Source: Turritopsis dohrnii
Lineage: Eukaryota > Cnidaria > Hydrozoa > Anthoathecata > Oceaniidae
Reading direction: 5' to 3'
DNA: 64,000 nucleotides
Assembly (NCBI GenBank): GCA_027922465.2
Contig: BQMF02000642.1
Coordinates: forward strand, 62,001 to 126,000
Positions 1-10,630 of the stretch are shown here, in pieces. The translations under genes were made by a program, and so were the position numbers. Positions within the stretch are counted from its first letter, which is position 1. Each line of letters begins with the position of its first letter. Below the pieces are notes generated by a model, which had not been told where the DNA came from, ran no database searches, and saw only the letters and a list, made by a program, of their open reading frames with translations.

Positions 1-2050
1 TTTCAAGTCCACCCATATCATCAGAAGGCAATTTTGCTGCTGTTTTATTATTGTGCCTTGCATTTATCTGTGCCACAGGTATACCAAGACTCATTAACGC
101 TTCATGGTTGTCTTTAGCTACTTTCGCATTTGCAAAAGACAGTTTTACATAAGATTTCACATCAACATTATTTGGTAACCGACCAGGTGTTCTAGAAAGA
201 AACATTTGCCAGTCATTCTCTGATGAATCTCCATTTCTTAATCTATTAAGTGCAGAACGAAAAGTTTTCTGCTCAGCACTGTTTCCTTTCGACCGCTCAT
301 TAACACTAAGTTTTATTACAGTAGTGAACATTCTGTAAATGCAGAACCCCATGGTATCTAATTCACTAGTAGGTTTCTTATGATACAACACTTTATCACC
401 CACTGGTGGTAATTGTGCAATGTCTCCTACTAGAATTATTGATGTTCCTCCAAATGGTTTATCCATATTACCAGTACCTTGTTTGCGCCGCTTATCTATC
501 CATCCCAACAAATTCTGACCAACTACAGAGTATTCATCAATAATAATATATGTGATAGAACGTAACTGTTCTTGAAGCTGCAACAGAGCACGCCCTTTTA
601 AATCATGCATGTTTTTGCCTCTAATTGGAAGCCTTAAAAGAGAGTGCAATGTCATTCCCTTAATATTAAAAGCAGCTATTCCAAAGTAAGCTGTTACTGC
701 ACATTTTTCCTTCAATAATGTCCTAATGCAGTTGATAAGAAAGCTTTTACCACTGCCTGCTAAACCTACAATCATCATAAGCAACTGTTTATCAAGACAG
801 TTACCATGATCAGATATGATATCATAGGCTGTCCTTTGTGCTTCATTTAAAGAGCTTACATTTATTTCAAATAATTCTTCAACATCAAGGGAATTTGCTT
901 TTTTCTGGTCTAACCATGATGGCATATTACCAATTTGTTCTTCAGTATATTTTGTCCTACAAGAATGCCAATACTCAGCATTACTTTGTATGGGCTCATC
1001 AGCATCAGTAATATTGTTAGCATATAAACCAGCTAAGTGCATCCATTCTTCACTAGGCCCATGTTCACATTCTTCAAACTGTACAAAATTGGATTGAAGT
1101 ACATTATTATCACAACCCTTTAAATTTTCTCTGTTTGCATAATGATCTAACAATGAAGCTTCAGTTTCAACTTGATCATCAGCTATAACTATTTTTCTTG
1201 ACCCTTCAACAGACACATTTAATATTTGAAAAGAACAACTATGCATTTTCAAGGAAAGTATATTATGCATTACTTCCTGAACACTGAAGTCACGCTCTCC
1301 AACAGCCCTAATCATTAACTCTGAATTTTCATCATATACTTTTTCATCCTCGTCATTTTCTGGTCCAAAATCTGGAATTTCTGCCTCATTCTCATCATCA
1401 AAATCATTGTTCTTATCAGGAAAATCAACATTCATTGGTAAATCAAGGAAATCATTTTCTGGTAAACAATCAAATCTATTCATATCAATAATCACATCTT
1501 TATATAAAAAGTTATTAGGTTCACCATTCTCATTTTTACCAGTGAGCCACAATAAAGCATCAAGTACTTTTTGTCTCCGTACCTTTAGCTCTTTAGAATT
1601 ATTATCTTTACGTTCAAATTTAAACACAATTATAGGAATATCACTTGGATATCTTGGCAAAATATTAGCTACATGCTGTACATCTTGAGGAAGAGTAATA
1701 ACATGTCCTTTATATGCTTTCTTTCCACCATTAGGCTTTGTATATACTTGAATGACAGGAAACGCTCGAGCAATAAGCATTTCTTCAACCTGAGTCAGAC
1801 CTTTAAGCTGAAGTGGGACTGGGCTAGGAACCATATTATTTTCTCGACTAAATTTCTTTGGTAAAGTTTTTTCTTTCTTACACCGTATACATTCATACTT
1901 AATGTCAATTAACTTTTTGGATGAACTTGGCAAAGGCCAAGCTTCTGCGCAAGTATTGCATTGAATTATAGTCATTTCTAGGCTCTTATGGAATTTTTTG
2001 TTCAGTGTTTCACTTTGAGCATTTAGAAATTGAGAATTTAGAATTTTCAT
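1..2050 (-). CDS. Helitron-like protein, zinc ribbon/DUF6570 plus PIF1 helicase (partial, runs off window)
   Basis: The minus-strand frame is open from an ATG at 2050 to the window edge, so the C-terminus is missing. In order it shows a CxxC...CxxC zinc ribbon (residues ~31-60), a block resembling DUF6570 (around ARAFPVIQVY and KAYKGHVITLP), an acidic linker, and a PIF1/RecD-like superfamily 1 helicase: Walker A GLAGSGKSF (~residue 428), Walker B IIIDEY (~503) and GDIAQLPPV (~542). In eukaryotes this architecture belongs to Helitron rolling-circle transposons. Oddly, the HUH endonuclease region expected between DUF6570 and helicase is reduced to a short tail (ERDFSVQEVMH); no HxH or paired-Tyr motif is seen. 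The open frame continues upstream of the ATG into the Lys-rich segment, so the ATG is probably internal to a longer polyprotein broken by frameshifts. Family assignment is strong; activity is unlikely. Confidence 0.85.
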   Translation of the reverse strand, partial: MKILNSQFLNAQSETLNKKFHKSLEMTIIQCNTCAEAWPLPSSSKKLIDIKYECIRCKKEKTLPKKFSRENNMVPSPVPLQLKGLTQVEEMLIARAFPVIQVYTKPNGGKKAYKGHVITLPQDVQHVANILPRYPSDIPIIVFKFERKDNNSKELKVRRQKVLDALLWLTGKNENGEPNNFLYKDVIIDMNRFDCLPENDFLDLPMNVDFPDKNNDFDDENEAEIPDFGPENDEDEKVYDENSELMIRAVGERDFSVQEVMHNILSLKMHSCSFQILNVSVEGSRKIVIADDQVETEASLLDHYANRENLKGCDNNVLQSNFVQFEECEHGPSEEWMHLAGLYANNITDADEPIQSNAEYWHSCRTKYTEEQIGNMPSWLDQKKANSLDVEELFEINVSSLNEAQRTAYDIISDHGNCLDKQLLMMIVGLAGSGKSFLINCIRTLLKEKCAVTAYFGIAAFNIKGMTLHSLLRLPIRGKNMHDLKGRALLQLQEQLRSITYIIIDEYSVVGQNLLGWIDKRRKQGTGNMDKPFGGTSIILVGDIAQLPPVGDKVLYHKKPTSELDTMGFCIYRMFTTVIKLSVNERSKGNSAEQKTFRSALNRLRNGDSSENDWQMFLSRTPGRLPNNVDVKSYVKLSFANAKVAKDNHEALMSLGIPVAQINARHNNKTAAKLPSDDMGGLE

Positions 2051-2069
2051 TACCGTTGTTCCGTTGACC

Positions 2070-2573
2070 TTACTTTTTAGACTGATAACGTTGACGACGT
2101 CTAGACTTAATCACTTCTTTTTTCATCTCATAATATTCCTTGAACTTTTCCTTTCGTTTCTCCCGGTTTTTTTGGTAATTTTCTTTAAACTTCCTTTTCC
2201 TTTCAAGTGCCTTGTTTTGATAATTTTCTTTAGACTTCTTTTTCCTTTCAAGTGCCTTCTTTTGATAATTTTCTTTTAACTGATTTTTTCGTTCAGCTCC
2301 ATTCTTTTCATAATTATCATGAGACTGCATTTTACGTCTCTTCTGATGTTTCTCATAATATTTCCTATCATAATTCTGTTGTTTTTCAAGCGACATATTC
2401 ATTTTACTACGTAAAGGGTAATCCTTCAAAGTATTATCAGCAAATTTGCCACTACATAGGTCTTTTTTGTTCTTTTCAATATCAATTAGAGACTCATCAA
2501 TACTGAAATGAACATCTAAGTTTGACAAAGCAGCAATATCATGTTCTCTCTTACATAAATAAAGAAAAACCAA
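2070..2573 (-). pseudogene. Lys/Arg/Glu-rich coiled-coil repeat segment of the Helitron polyprotein
   Basis: About 167 codons are open on the minus strand. The second half is built of imperfect ~14-residue repeats of the type KENYQKKALERKKK, predicted to form charged helix or coiled coil; similar KKYYExNKEKRK repeats are common between protease and helicase parts of metazoan Helitron-like proteins. It overlaps the preceding protease-like frame by about 58 bases, and both frames read a similar peptide there (FFIYVRE versus VFLYLCKRE), which marks a frameshift inside one original polyprotein. It stops at 2070, a few bases before the helicase frame becomes the coding one, consistent with a second frameshift in an A-rich run. 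The segment alone is not a gene. Confidence 0.7.
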
Positions 2574-3595
2574 CCATGTTCCTTAATAGTGCAAAGTTCA
2601 TTCAAGCTAGAATAATATGACACATTATCAGACATATCATCTAAATAAATCCATTTCCCCAAATCATTTACTACAGCACATGTAAAATGTTGGTGCTGAT
2701 GTCGTACTAGTCCTGTAAGCAAAAACAAATGGTTCTGTATCATTACTTGTTCTTGAAATTCATTCTCAGAAATGGAATTTATACTAAATTCTATTAAACA
2801 TATTTTTGGAAGAACAACATTTTCAATAACTGCTTCGCAAAGCCTCTCACACCTACACTGCAAAAATCTATTACGTGCCAGTGGATGCAATAAGTTTGGC
2901 CAATCATTTAAATTTTCTAGATTTGCTAAATCAAGTTCAGACATAAAATTTACCATAGATGGCAATTCAGTAGTAAAATCTATGTTACAACTACTACAAT
3001 ATGCCTTTAGAGCGTATCTTGATTGAAAAAGAGTTTTCTCATCAACTGTTAATAAGTTGAAAATACAGCTGGAAAAGATTTCTGAAAACTGAGCTTCACA
3101 ATCTCGGCTAACAAATGACGGACAATTTTGTACCAAAAAATCCCATACTGGTTGGCGAATACCAGCTAAGTTCAACTCATAATCATCGTTACTGGTGATC
3201 ATAAAATCTTCAGAGGAACTGATTATCATTTCATAAAAGCTTGAAGCTTCATAAACTAAGTCAAAGAATTCAGACCTCGAAATATTCTTCAAATGGTCAT
3301 ATAAAATAACATAGCTAATTTCAAGAAAACAATCGATAGCACACGAATATTTTGATGGTTGTTGTCTGCAAGCATTTCTAAAATGTATTTGACTACTGAA
3401 AGCATTTTGAAGTGGCCTGCTAATGTATCTGGAAATCTCTTTACGACCTGCTGAACAATCAGCTGCTACCCCCATTACTACTTCACCACTTGAAGTCTCA
3501 TAATTTACTTCTTCCGAAGTCTCACAATTATTCTTATCTGCGACAGGCAGATCTTCCACATTTCGTGGACCTTCAGATAACGGTTCAGAGCTCAT
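2516..3595 (-). CDS. Ubiquitin-peptidase-like cysteine protease domain of the Helitron-like element
   Basis: 359 codons starting from an ATG at 3595. The key signatures are a Cys box (KYSCAIDCFLEISY, ~residues 81-95) and a C-terminal His box (HQHFTCAVVND followed by KWIYLDDM and FFIYV, ~300-350), the layout of C19-type ubiquitin-specific-protease-like domains. Such peptidase domains (and OTU domains) accompany PIF1 helicases in large Helitron proteins. A CxxC pair (YCSSCNIDF, ~225) and a CRCERLCE cluster lie between the two boxes and may bind zinc. The frame ends just after the His box because of a frameshift into the Lys-rich segment. An ATG preceded by AG suggests an intron acceptor may lie immediately upstream. 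Protease identity is inferred from motif order only. Confidence 0.65.
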   Translation of the reverse strand: MSSEPLSEGPRNVEDLPVADKNNCETSEEVNYETSSGEVVMGVAADCSAGRKEISRYISRPLQNAFSSQIHFRNACRQQPSKYSCAIDCFLEISYVILYDHLKNISRSEFFDLVYEASSFYEMIISSSEDFMITSNDDYELNLAGIRQPVWDFLVQNCPSFVSRDCEAQFSEIFSSCIFNLLTVDEKTLFQSRYALKAYCSSCNIDFTTELPSMVNFMSELDLANLENLNDWPNLLHPLARNRFLQCRCERLCEAVIENVVLPKICLIEFSINSISENEFQEQVMIQNHLFLLTGLVRHQHQHFTCAVVNDLGKWIYLDDMSDNVSYYSSLNELCTIKEHGWFFFIYVRENMILLLCQT

Positions 3596-3716
3596 ATCTG
3601 AAGTAGCAGTTTAGAAAAAAAAGTAATACCTTTATTATCTTCGTCTTCTTCTTGTTGTTGTCGGCGTGCTCGATTACGGAATGTCGCTGCTAAATTCTTA
3701 AAACTCGCAAAGCATC
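3596..3716 (-). other. Possible 5' exon of the Helitron-like gene
   Basis: On the minus strand an open stretch reading NLAATFRNRARRQQQEEDED ends at a GT about 30 bases before an AG that directly precedes the protease ATG. The phase would join correctly, but an intron of about 32 bases is shorter than normal in animals, so this may instead be a 5' leader or a decayed fragment. Confidence 0.25.
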
Positions 3717-3913
3717 ATGGATGTTGGAAGATGAAGATGATGAACAAAATCGAAAACTGACTTTCCCTATCTCGTGAAACAACTATGCCTCCTCGCTCGC
3801 TAACCCGCGCGGCGGGGGCAATTAACGGATATTACAATTACAAGTTTTTTCACAGCACAGTTTTGTTACAGTAGCAGCGTAAGCGAATACCGTATTAAAA
3901 CACCCTTGGACTC

Positions 3914-3946
<33 letters not shown>

Positions 3947-3990
3947 CGGCCGAAACGGCAGTTTTTAGCCTACGCTTAACAGTCGATCAG
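3717..3990. repeat. Dispersed repeat with GAT-rich block, GC-rich end and (CTA)n microsatellite
   Basis: 3717-3815 carries GAAGATGATGAACAAAATCG and a GC-rich end GCGGGGGCAAT that recur at 63650-63732. The adjacent 3840-3990 block is the reverse complement of repeats at 35990-36060 and 44560-44630 (shared core around GCTGCTACYGTAATA and GGCCGGAG) and contains about ten CTA units at 3916-3945. Confidence 0.6.
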
Positions 3991-4800
3991 ATTTCGTTCA
4001 GAAAATCATATGAAAGAGGCTATTACAGTCACGGTTTTGTATCTTAAATAGAGCGTTGTGATTGGATTATAGCATACTTCTCAAGCACGTCCGAAACTTA
4101 CAATGCTTGATGAAAACATGGCGTGTGGTGTAGTGCGATTGGTAGTAGCTTTATATAGTACTTTCACTAGATTTTGATTTCGTTAAAATATAGCTTAAGC
4201 TCGCGTGTCTTAGTTAAATCTTTTCAAAGTAACTTCTTCCACCCCATGATTTTAGGCATTGCTTCCCCATTATCGTTGCAGTCCACTTTTTGTTGTTGGC
4301 CAAGAGAGGGAAAGCATGCAAAACATTTACTAGCTACTTTTCTTTGCTTTAATGTAAAACTTAAGTACATTCATTACATTACATGGAATTATTTACAATT
4401 TAGGTCGTAATACGGTAGAATAATAGAACATTCATATGCAAATTGCCACATTTAATGTTGGGTTGTTAATAAAAACTTTCAAATATCTCATCCAGCCACT
4501 CTAGTGGTGTGTGTGTATGTGTGTGCAAATCTCCACTAGGTAGAGACAGTCTTCTCCTTTTAAAAATAACATGAGTGTGGTAAAATGCACTCCTAAAAGT
4601 TCTTACGTTTGCGATTAAAATTTCACCAATACAAGGTGTGATCCTCACCAGTGGGATAACTGAAAACGAAAAAAGTAACACCATTGCATAATAGTCTTTG
4701 TTTGAAAGGTACTTGCCCACTGATTTTGTGGAATCAGGCCAAACAAGACATAAGGGGATACGTTGTGAACTCGTTAAACACTTTAAACTGATGTTTTGAA
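3991..4800. other. No recognised gene; short (GT)n tract
   Basis: This interval is AT-rich non-coding sequence. A (TG/GT)n run lies at about 4505-4525. Short open frames on both strands have no recognisable motifs and are not reported as genes. Confidence 0.5.
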
Positions 4801-4826
4801 CAATAATGTATATAAGTTGAACACTA

Positions 4827-5116
4827 GGGCACATGATGTTGAAGAAAAATGTATGCGAAAAAATATTCCACTCTGGAAATCATTTCTAAATAGAAACCAG
4901 GTGGTTATAGTGAATTCTGCACCATTAGTTGACTTGTTACAATCATATGCTATGCCCACAAACAAAGGGTTTTTTTCACACGATGATGACGAACTGACAC
5001 ATGCAATTAAATATATGCTTAGGACATTTGACATGTGTGTGTACAATTTTACTCATCAAAAGGAGAAGACTGTAGAAGACATTTTCAATGTGACAGCTGA
5101 TTTGGGAAGGTTTTGA
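4827..5116 (+). CDS. Unidentified exon-like open frame
   Basis: After an AG at about 4826 the plus strand is open to 5116 and reads like real protein: mixed charge, with hydrophobic and aromatic residues spread evenly (for example WKSFLNRNQVVIVNS and FSHDDDELTHAIKYML). No domain is recognised. It ends in TAADLGRF-like sequence (FNVTADLGRF) at a stop; a weak donor GGAAG/GTTTTG lies just before the stop. Short candidate exons follow at 6306-6361 and 6537-6595. It may be a remnant of a host gene or of a transposon protein. Confidence is low because neither a start nor a complete splice chain can be shown. Confidence 0.3.
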
Positions 5117-5144
5117 TCTACGATATGCCTGACAACAATTTGAG

Positions 5145-5820
5145 TACTGTCAAATGGGGCTATTTGGGACGCTGGTGTAAATTGGGACAAAAATTTACGC
5201 CCTTCTGTTTCTTGAAACCCTGCAAATTGTACCTTATATTAACCAAAAAACTAAACTGGAGTCCACTAGTAAGATATGTTATTGTCTTTTGAAAGGGAAA
5301 TCATTTGACTGAGGGACACTGAGCTGACAATATTTCATTTTTAACAATTTGCTAAATTTGACAGTTTTCGTATATATACCTCATAAAAATTATTCAGTTC
5401 TGCCATTATGGACAGAAACAATGATATCGGCTTTTATGTATTTTGTAAACAATTTACCACATATTAAGTTCTGTATATAAGTTTCGGTATAATACTTTCT
5501 CTCATTTCTCTTGCAGCTCTGGAAACTGGTGATGACAGTGAGGTAAATTGGGACATCACTGTTGTTTAAAAAAGGGCAAGGATAAACACATAGGCATATC
5601 AAATTTTGCACTGTGTTGCTGTTTAAATTTTGCTTGCATTCATTGCTGACACCTGTTTAATTCAGTTCTTTTATTTCAGTGAAACCCGTTTTATTTCCCT
5701 TTCTTTCAGTTTAAATCCTTTGCAGATCCTCATTTGTTTAGGTATACTCAAGCTAACGTTTGTCCCAAATTACCTCCAACATGTCCCAACTTAGACCATA
5801 CTGGGGAATGTGAGATTACA
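5145..5820. repeat. Diverged TIR-like element with TTGGGAC motifs
   Basis: The left end carries TATTTGGGAC and AAATTGGGAC, and the right end carries GTCCCAAATTACC and GTCCCAACTT in reverse orientation. One more AAATTGGGAC lies inside at about 5545. The arrangement suggests an old non-autonomous DNA element of about 0.68 kb; the ends are too diverged to place target duplications. Confidence 0.4.
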
Positions 5821-7530
5821 GAAGGAATTACTCTCAAAACTGCAGTATACTATATCGTAAACCCTTATATGAAAAAAGAAAAACAAACTTGTTGAAACTT
5901 TTTTCATATTTATATGAAATACTACATATTTTGATAGTAATTAAATTTAATAGTAAATCCTTATATCAAGCCATTTTACAATTTTGTGTTCTTGTCATTT
6001 TTCTGTTCTTTAATAAAGAAATAGGAAATGCCAGTTTGAAAGGAATTGGTCACATAAAAACAAATTTTCAAAATTTCATGTAACATCTACAAAACATCAC
6101 ACATCACTGCACTGCTAGGCTCTCGCTAACAACACAATCTATTTGGGGTTTTATGAAACTTCCCATGTTTAATTAGTTTTGATAATCTTTATGTTTTTAT
6201 GTTTTTGTTATGAAAGTTGGTTTACCGGTATGATTGGCTTTCTTCTATCCCTAATTTACTTATGAACGACAGTTATAATCATTTATCTCCATTTCTTTCT
6301 TTTTAGACATTAATATGTAATAAGTTGTCAGCTTCAGTTCATTCAATACCTGTTTTAAAATGTGAGTATTATTGAATTTCACGGAATAAATTTGCACATT
6401 TTTCTTCGTTTTCCTTATTAGAAAAATTACAATTCGAAGGTTTCCTATTATGTGATCTTTAATAGGGTTCTTACTAACTTAGTAATTGAGCCAATATGAT
6501 CAAACTAATTCAATTCTACCCTATTAGGACCGGCTTCTGGCCATTTCCAAGAACATTGATAAATGCTTAAATGAAATAAATTATTTTCAAATGTGAGTTC
6601 CAGTTAGCTTTTCTGGGTTTCTAAATGTTAAGGGGAGCAATGCATTTGTACGGAGAATAGCTTCAATTTTTAGATGCCATACTTTTCATTTCCAATAAAA
6701 ATATTACACCATATTATGTATCTCTGTTTTTAGGAAATTAAAGCTTTTCTGTTTGATTTAGATCGAGTATTAAAGTGTCCCAATCGTGACGATGACATTT
6801 TAAAGACATGATGTTATCATAATTTTCGATAGGTGTATTTAGTACGATAGATGTCTCGTTTATACTCGTAAAGATTACTACGCTCTTTTGGGTGTTTATG
6901 GCAATCATCAGACGTAATGAAGAGAAGAACTTACTATTCATTTCTACATCCTTTTTATTTTATTGTTAATATCAAACGTGTCGGCAGTCGAATGGACTTT
7001 TATTTACCTTCGAACTTAAAAAATCTTTCGGGAAATAATTTGCCCTGAGGTATTGTTTCTTTTCTTAAACATCGCCAACATAAGATGAGACGTTGGTTGC
7101 TGTTTAAAAATTTTCCTGATAGTCTATTCATGCTACATGTGTTGATACCTCGAACTGGAAAGTCGATTGGTTGTTATGTTAGTTATATTGAAAAGTCTCT
7201 TCTTAATTGCCATTGAAAAGGCTTTAAAAGATAACTATTTCATTGATATAGAAGTTCTAAGCCTCTTCTTATACTTTCATGTAGTGATCATACAAGTTTC
7301 TGATTGCCAAGATTAAGCTTCCTTTAATTTTAAGTTAATTGAATTAAAATGGGGCAATGTCTAATTGACGTAATTATTGAAAAGGTCCATTTAACTACAT
7401 ATAGTGTATGTATTTCTTTGATGTTTGCCGAAAGAAAATATAGAATCTAAGAGTTTTTATTTATACCCAAGATATTCAAAGTTGCTCCACACATTTCCAT
7501 TAATTTTACGGGTTTGTTATAGTGCCGAAA
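5821..7530. other. Mostly non-coding; weak candidate exons
   Basis: Two short segments on the plus strand have acceptor-like and GTGAGT donor-like ends: 6306-6361 and about 6537-6595 (the latter reads DRLLAISKNIDKCLNEINYF). Their phases do not join cleanly with each other, so no gene model is offered. The rest shows nothing recognisable. Confidence 0.3.
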
Positions 7531-7539
7531 TAATTAAGT

Positions 7540-7713
7540 ATGGCCTCGACAAATTTTAATGAAGTCACATTTGCAGCAAGTGAAGAAGATTCTGAGATGT
7601 TGGTTGAAGATTTGGAGATTGCTTCTAACATTTTGGTTGACAGTGTTTCAGAAGAAACAGATTTCAGTATAAGCTCCAGTGACCTCGTTAATTCCTGTAT
7701 GAGTCCTGTTTGA
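7540..7713 (+). CDS. Short acidic open frame, possible first exon
   Basis: ATG at 7540 opens a 57-codon frame rich in Glu, Ser and Asp (MASTNFNEVTFAASEEDSEM at the start). It stops at 7711-7713, exactly where the LINE sequence begins, so the stop may lie in or next to the insertion. The composition resembles the acidic N-terminus of a nuclear protein. It lies upstream and on the same strand as the HMGXB3-like gene at 11-15 kb and could be its first coding exon, now separated by the LINE. That link is inference; no splice junction can be proven. Confidence 0.35.
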   Translation: MASTNFNEVTFAASEEDSEMLVEDLEIASNILVDSVSEETDFSISSSDLVNSCMSPV

Positions 7714-7714
7714 T

Positions 7715-10630
7715 TGATTGATTAGTTTATCATTCAGATGTGATCGCAATAAAAATGGAGGAGGGTTAATGTTATATGTGAAGGAGAACTTAATATGCAC
7801 CAAACTGGAAAATACTGGACATGCTGATAGCTTGGAAGTTATATGTATCGAATTGAATATACGATCACAAAAGTGGTTAATTGTTGGATTGTATAAACCA
7901 CCATCTCATTCACCAAAAAAATTCATCTCTCAACTTGAAGACGTATTGGATGACTTTGACTATGAGAATGTGATAATTTCGGGTGATTTCAATATTGATA
8001 TCCACGATAATTGTCTTGACAATTTCAAAAATGATCAAGGTTTAAAAATGATTGTGAAGGAACCAACATGTTTCAAATCGATTAATAATCCATCTATAAT
8101 TGACCACATATGGGTGTCAAACAAGGCGAATTTTGTAAAAACGTCTGTCTTAGAGACTGGTCTTTCGGACTTTCATCAACTGACAGTCACTGTCCTGAAT
8201 AAACGACCACCTAAAAATAAACCAAGAATATTGCATTATCGATCCTACAATAAATTCAACAAAAAGCTGTTTGAGTCTGATATACAAAATATGGTGAAAA
8301 CAATCCAGCAATCGAATGATTTTGATTTTGATAATTCTCAACATAAATTTAATGAAATTGTGAATAAACATCTCCCATTGAAGAAAAAGTATGTGAGGAG
8401 TAATGATGCTCCTTTCATGAACAAAAGATTACGAAAAGAAATTATGATAAGATCCAAAGCTCGAAATAAATACAACAAATGTCCGACTACAATCAATTGG
8501 GTGAATTTCAAAATCCAGAGAAATAAGTGTACGAAACTTATACGGCAAGCAAGAAAAGACTTATTTTCATCCTTGAATATGAAGATTTTAAACGATCAAA
8601 AAAAGTTCTGGCGCAATGTAAAACCAATCTTCAATGATAAATCATCATGCGAAAAATTGAACATATTGATTGAAGACAAAAATATTGTGACTGATGACCA
8701 GAAAATTGCCGAAGTGATGAATGATTATTTCGTCTCTATTACTAGTACTCTAGATATTAATAACATACCAAAAGAACTGAGTGCTGACTGTGCTTTTGAA
8801 GATGATATTGATAGAATTATTCATGAGCATAAATCACATCCAAGTATAATTGCTATTGAAAATGCATTTCCTGTTGGTACGAGTTTCAACTTTAGCCGTG
8901 TTGACGAAAGTGAAATGAAAAAGTATATCGAGAAATTAGATATAAAGAAATCGACACCTCGAAATGATCTACCGACTAAACTGGTGAAAGAAAATATTGA
9001 TTTTTATAATGAAGTGTTGACGAAATTATATAACAACAGCTGTGAAACGAGTATTTTTCCAGAAAGTATGAAAGAAGCCCACGTGACTCCTGTATTCAAG
9101 AAAGGTGAAAAGACGAAAAAAGAAAATTATAGGCCTATTAGTTTATTGCCAAATTTTTCAAAGGTTTATGAAAGAAAAATGTATAATGATATTTCTGACT
9201 TTATGTCTTCCAAGCTGTCTCCACTTCTATCTGGTTTCAGGTCTCAATATAGTACTCAGCATGCTCTACTCTCTATGATCGAAAAATGGCATAGTGCATT
9301 AGATAAAGGAGATGTTGTCGGAGGTATATTAATGGACCTTTCAAAAGCTTTCGATTGTATTAATCACGAGCTTCTGTTGGCGAAATTATATGCCTACGGA
9401 TTTTCTAAACCTGCACTACGTTATGTCCAAAGTTATCTACAGTGCAGGTCTCAGTACGTATGTGTAGGAAATAATTATAGTACAACCAAAGATATTTTGA
9501 TGGGTGTGCCCCAAGGATCTATACTTGGGCCACTGTTATTTAATATATATATAAACGACCTTTTTATGTTTCTTTCTGATCCTCATGTTTTTATTTGCAA
9601 CTATGCAGATGATAATACGTTGTATACTTATGGCAAGGATCCTTCTGCCGTTATGAGATGTTTGCATGACAACATGTCCATCGTTTCATCATGGTATAAG
9701 GATAATGGACTACAATTGAATCCTTCCAAATGCAAACTTATTGTTCTTAAAGGTTTTAAGAAAAAGTATGACTCTGATTTTTATTTAAATATAGACAACT
9801 TTATTTTGAAAGAAGTACAAGAGGTGAAACTTCTAGGCATCATTATTGACAACAAACTCTCTTACAGGAAGCATGTTGATTCACTGTGCAAGAGAGTCAG
9901 AGCCAAAATTGGTGCCTTGAAGCGAATTTCACCATATTTTTCAACCTTTCAGCGTAAGGTTGCTGCAAATTCTTTTGTATCTTCTGAACTGTCTTATTGT
10001 CCTCTCATTTGGTCTTTTGCTGGGAAGGGGAATCTTCAGAGGCTTCAGAGGATGCAAAATAACATGGAGAAAATTTGTTGTGATAGTCCACATGTATGCA
10101 TTCATCGAAGAAATTGTGAGGTTCTCCTGAAAGAAGTGTATAAGACTAAAACAGGTCTCAACCCTTCTTATATGGAGAACGTTTTCAATTTCAAGGAGGA
10201 TATCCCCTACAAAACTAGGCGTCAGTGTGACTTGGTTCGAAAAACTGTTCGAACTACACGTCACGGATTACAGACAGTGTCATATATAGAAGCAAACCTG
10301 TGGAATGAACTCCCCACTAGTGTCAGGGAAGCGAAAAATCTTAGTACCTTCTCGTCTTCAATAAGAACCTTGCCCGATCTTAGCTGTAAATGCCGTCTGT
10401 GTGCACAAAGGTACTATTTTACTTAAAGGAGATAAAATATGAGATTTTTATCATTGTTTTTAATTTTTGACCGTCAATTTTAATTAGCCGAATTGGGCTA
10501 GCTGTACTCTCCTTTGAAATGTATTACTGCATTTCATCGGAGAGACGACATTTTTTTAACTTCTTTTTATTTTTGTATATTTCTAATTGACGTTAAATAA
10601 ATTTTAATAATAATAATAAAAATAATAATA
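7715..10630 (+). mobile_element. 5'-truncated non-LTR retrotransposon (CR1/Rex/jockey-like LINE)
   Basis: The element contains a single long open frame, about 180 bases of 3' UTR, and ends in a (TAA)n-like tail at 10606-10630, typical of this LINE group. The 5' end begins inside the endonuclease domain, as expected from incomplete reverse transcription. No clear target-site duplication is visible. Confidence 0.8.
7718..10426 (+). CDS. LINE ORF2: endonuclease remnant plus reverse transcriptase
   Basis: About 900 uninterrupted codons. Residues ~1-160 are the C-terminal part of an APE-type endonuclease (RCDRNKNGGGLMLYV, then SGDFNID at ~88, LSDFHQLTV at ~150). The reverse transcriptase spans about 430-720, with GFRSQYSTQHALL, DLSKAFDCINHELL (~535), GVPQGSILGPLLFN, and the catalytic YADDNTLY (~628). 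A C-terminal Cys-containing tail (CKCRLCAQRYY) closes the protein. The frame opens directly after a stop and has no ATG of its own, because the natural N-terminus is cut off. Copying acts by target-primed reverse transcription in the nucleus. The unbroken frame argues for a recent insertion, but truncation should prevent autonomous movement. Confidence 0.9.
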   Translation: MISLSFRCDRNKNGGGLMLYVKENLICTKLENTGHADSLEVICIELNIRSQKWLIVGLYKPPSHSPKKFISQLEDVLDDFDYENVIISGDFNIDIHDNCLDNFKNDQGLKMIVKEPTCFKSINNPSIIDHIWVSNKANFVKTSVLETGLSDFHQLTVTVLNKRPPKNKPRILHYRSYNKFNKKLFESDIQNMVKTIQQSNDFDFDNSQHKFNEIVNKHLPLKKKYVRSNDAPFMNKRLRKEIMIRSKARNKYNKCPTTINWVNFKIQRNKCTKLIRQARKDLFSSLNMKILNDQKKFWRNVKPIFNDKSSCEKLNILIEDKNIVTDDQKIAEVMNDYFVSITSTLDINNIPKELSADCAFEDDIDRIIHEHKSHPSIIAIENAFPVGTSFNFSRVDESEMKKYIEKLDIKKSTPRNDLPTKLVKENIDFYNEVLTKLYNNSCETSIFPESMKEAHVTPVFKKGEKTKKENYRPISLLPNFSKVYERKMYNDISDFMSSKLSPLLSGFRSQYSTQHALLSMIEKWHSALDKGDVVGGILMDLSKAFDCINHELLLAKLYAYGFSKPALRYVQSYLQCRSQYVCVGNNYSTTKDILMGVPQGSILGPLLFNIYINDLFMFLSDPHVFICNYADDNTLYTYGKDPSAVMRCLHDNMSIVSSWYKDNGLQLNPSKCKLIVLKGFKKKYDSDFYLNIDNFILKEVQEVKLLGIIIDNKLSYRKHVDSLCKRVRAKIGALKRISPYFSTFQRKVAANSFVSSELSYCPLIWSFAGKGNLQRLQRMQNNMEKICCDSPHVCIHRRNCEVLLKEVYKTKTGLNPSYMENVFNFKEDIPYKTRRQCDLVRKTVRTTRHGLQTVSYIEANLWNELPTSVREAKNLSTFSSSIRTLPDLSCKCRLCAQRYYFT

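Noticed and set aside
2064..2279. A hydrophobic membrane peptide on the plus strand
   Set aside because: Antisense reading of the Lys-rich repeats.
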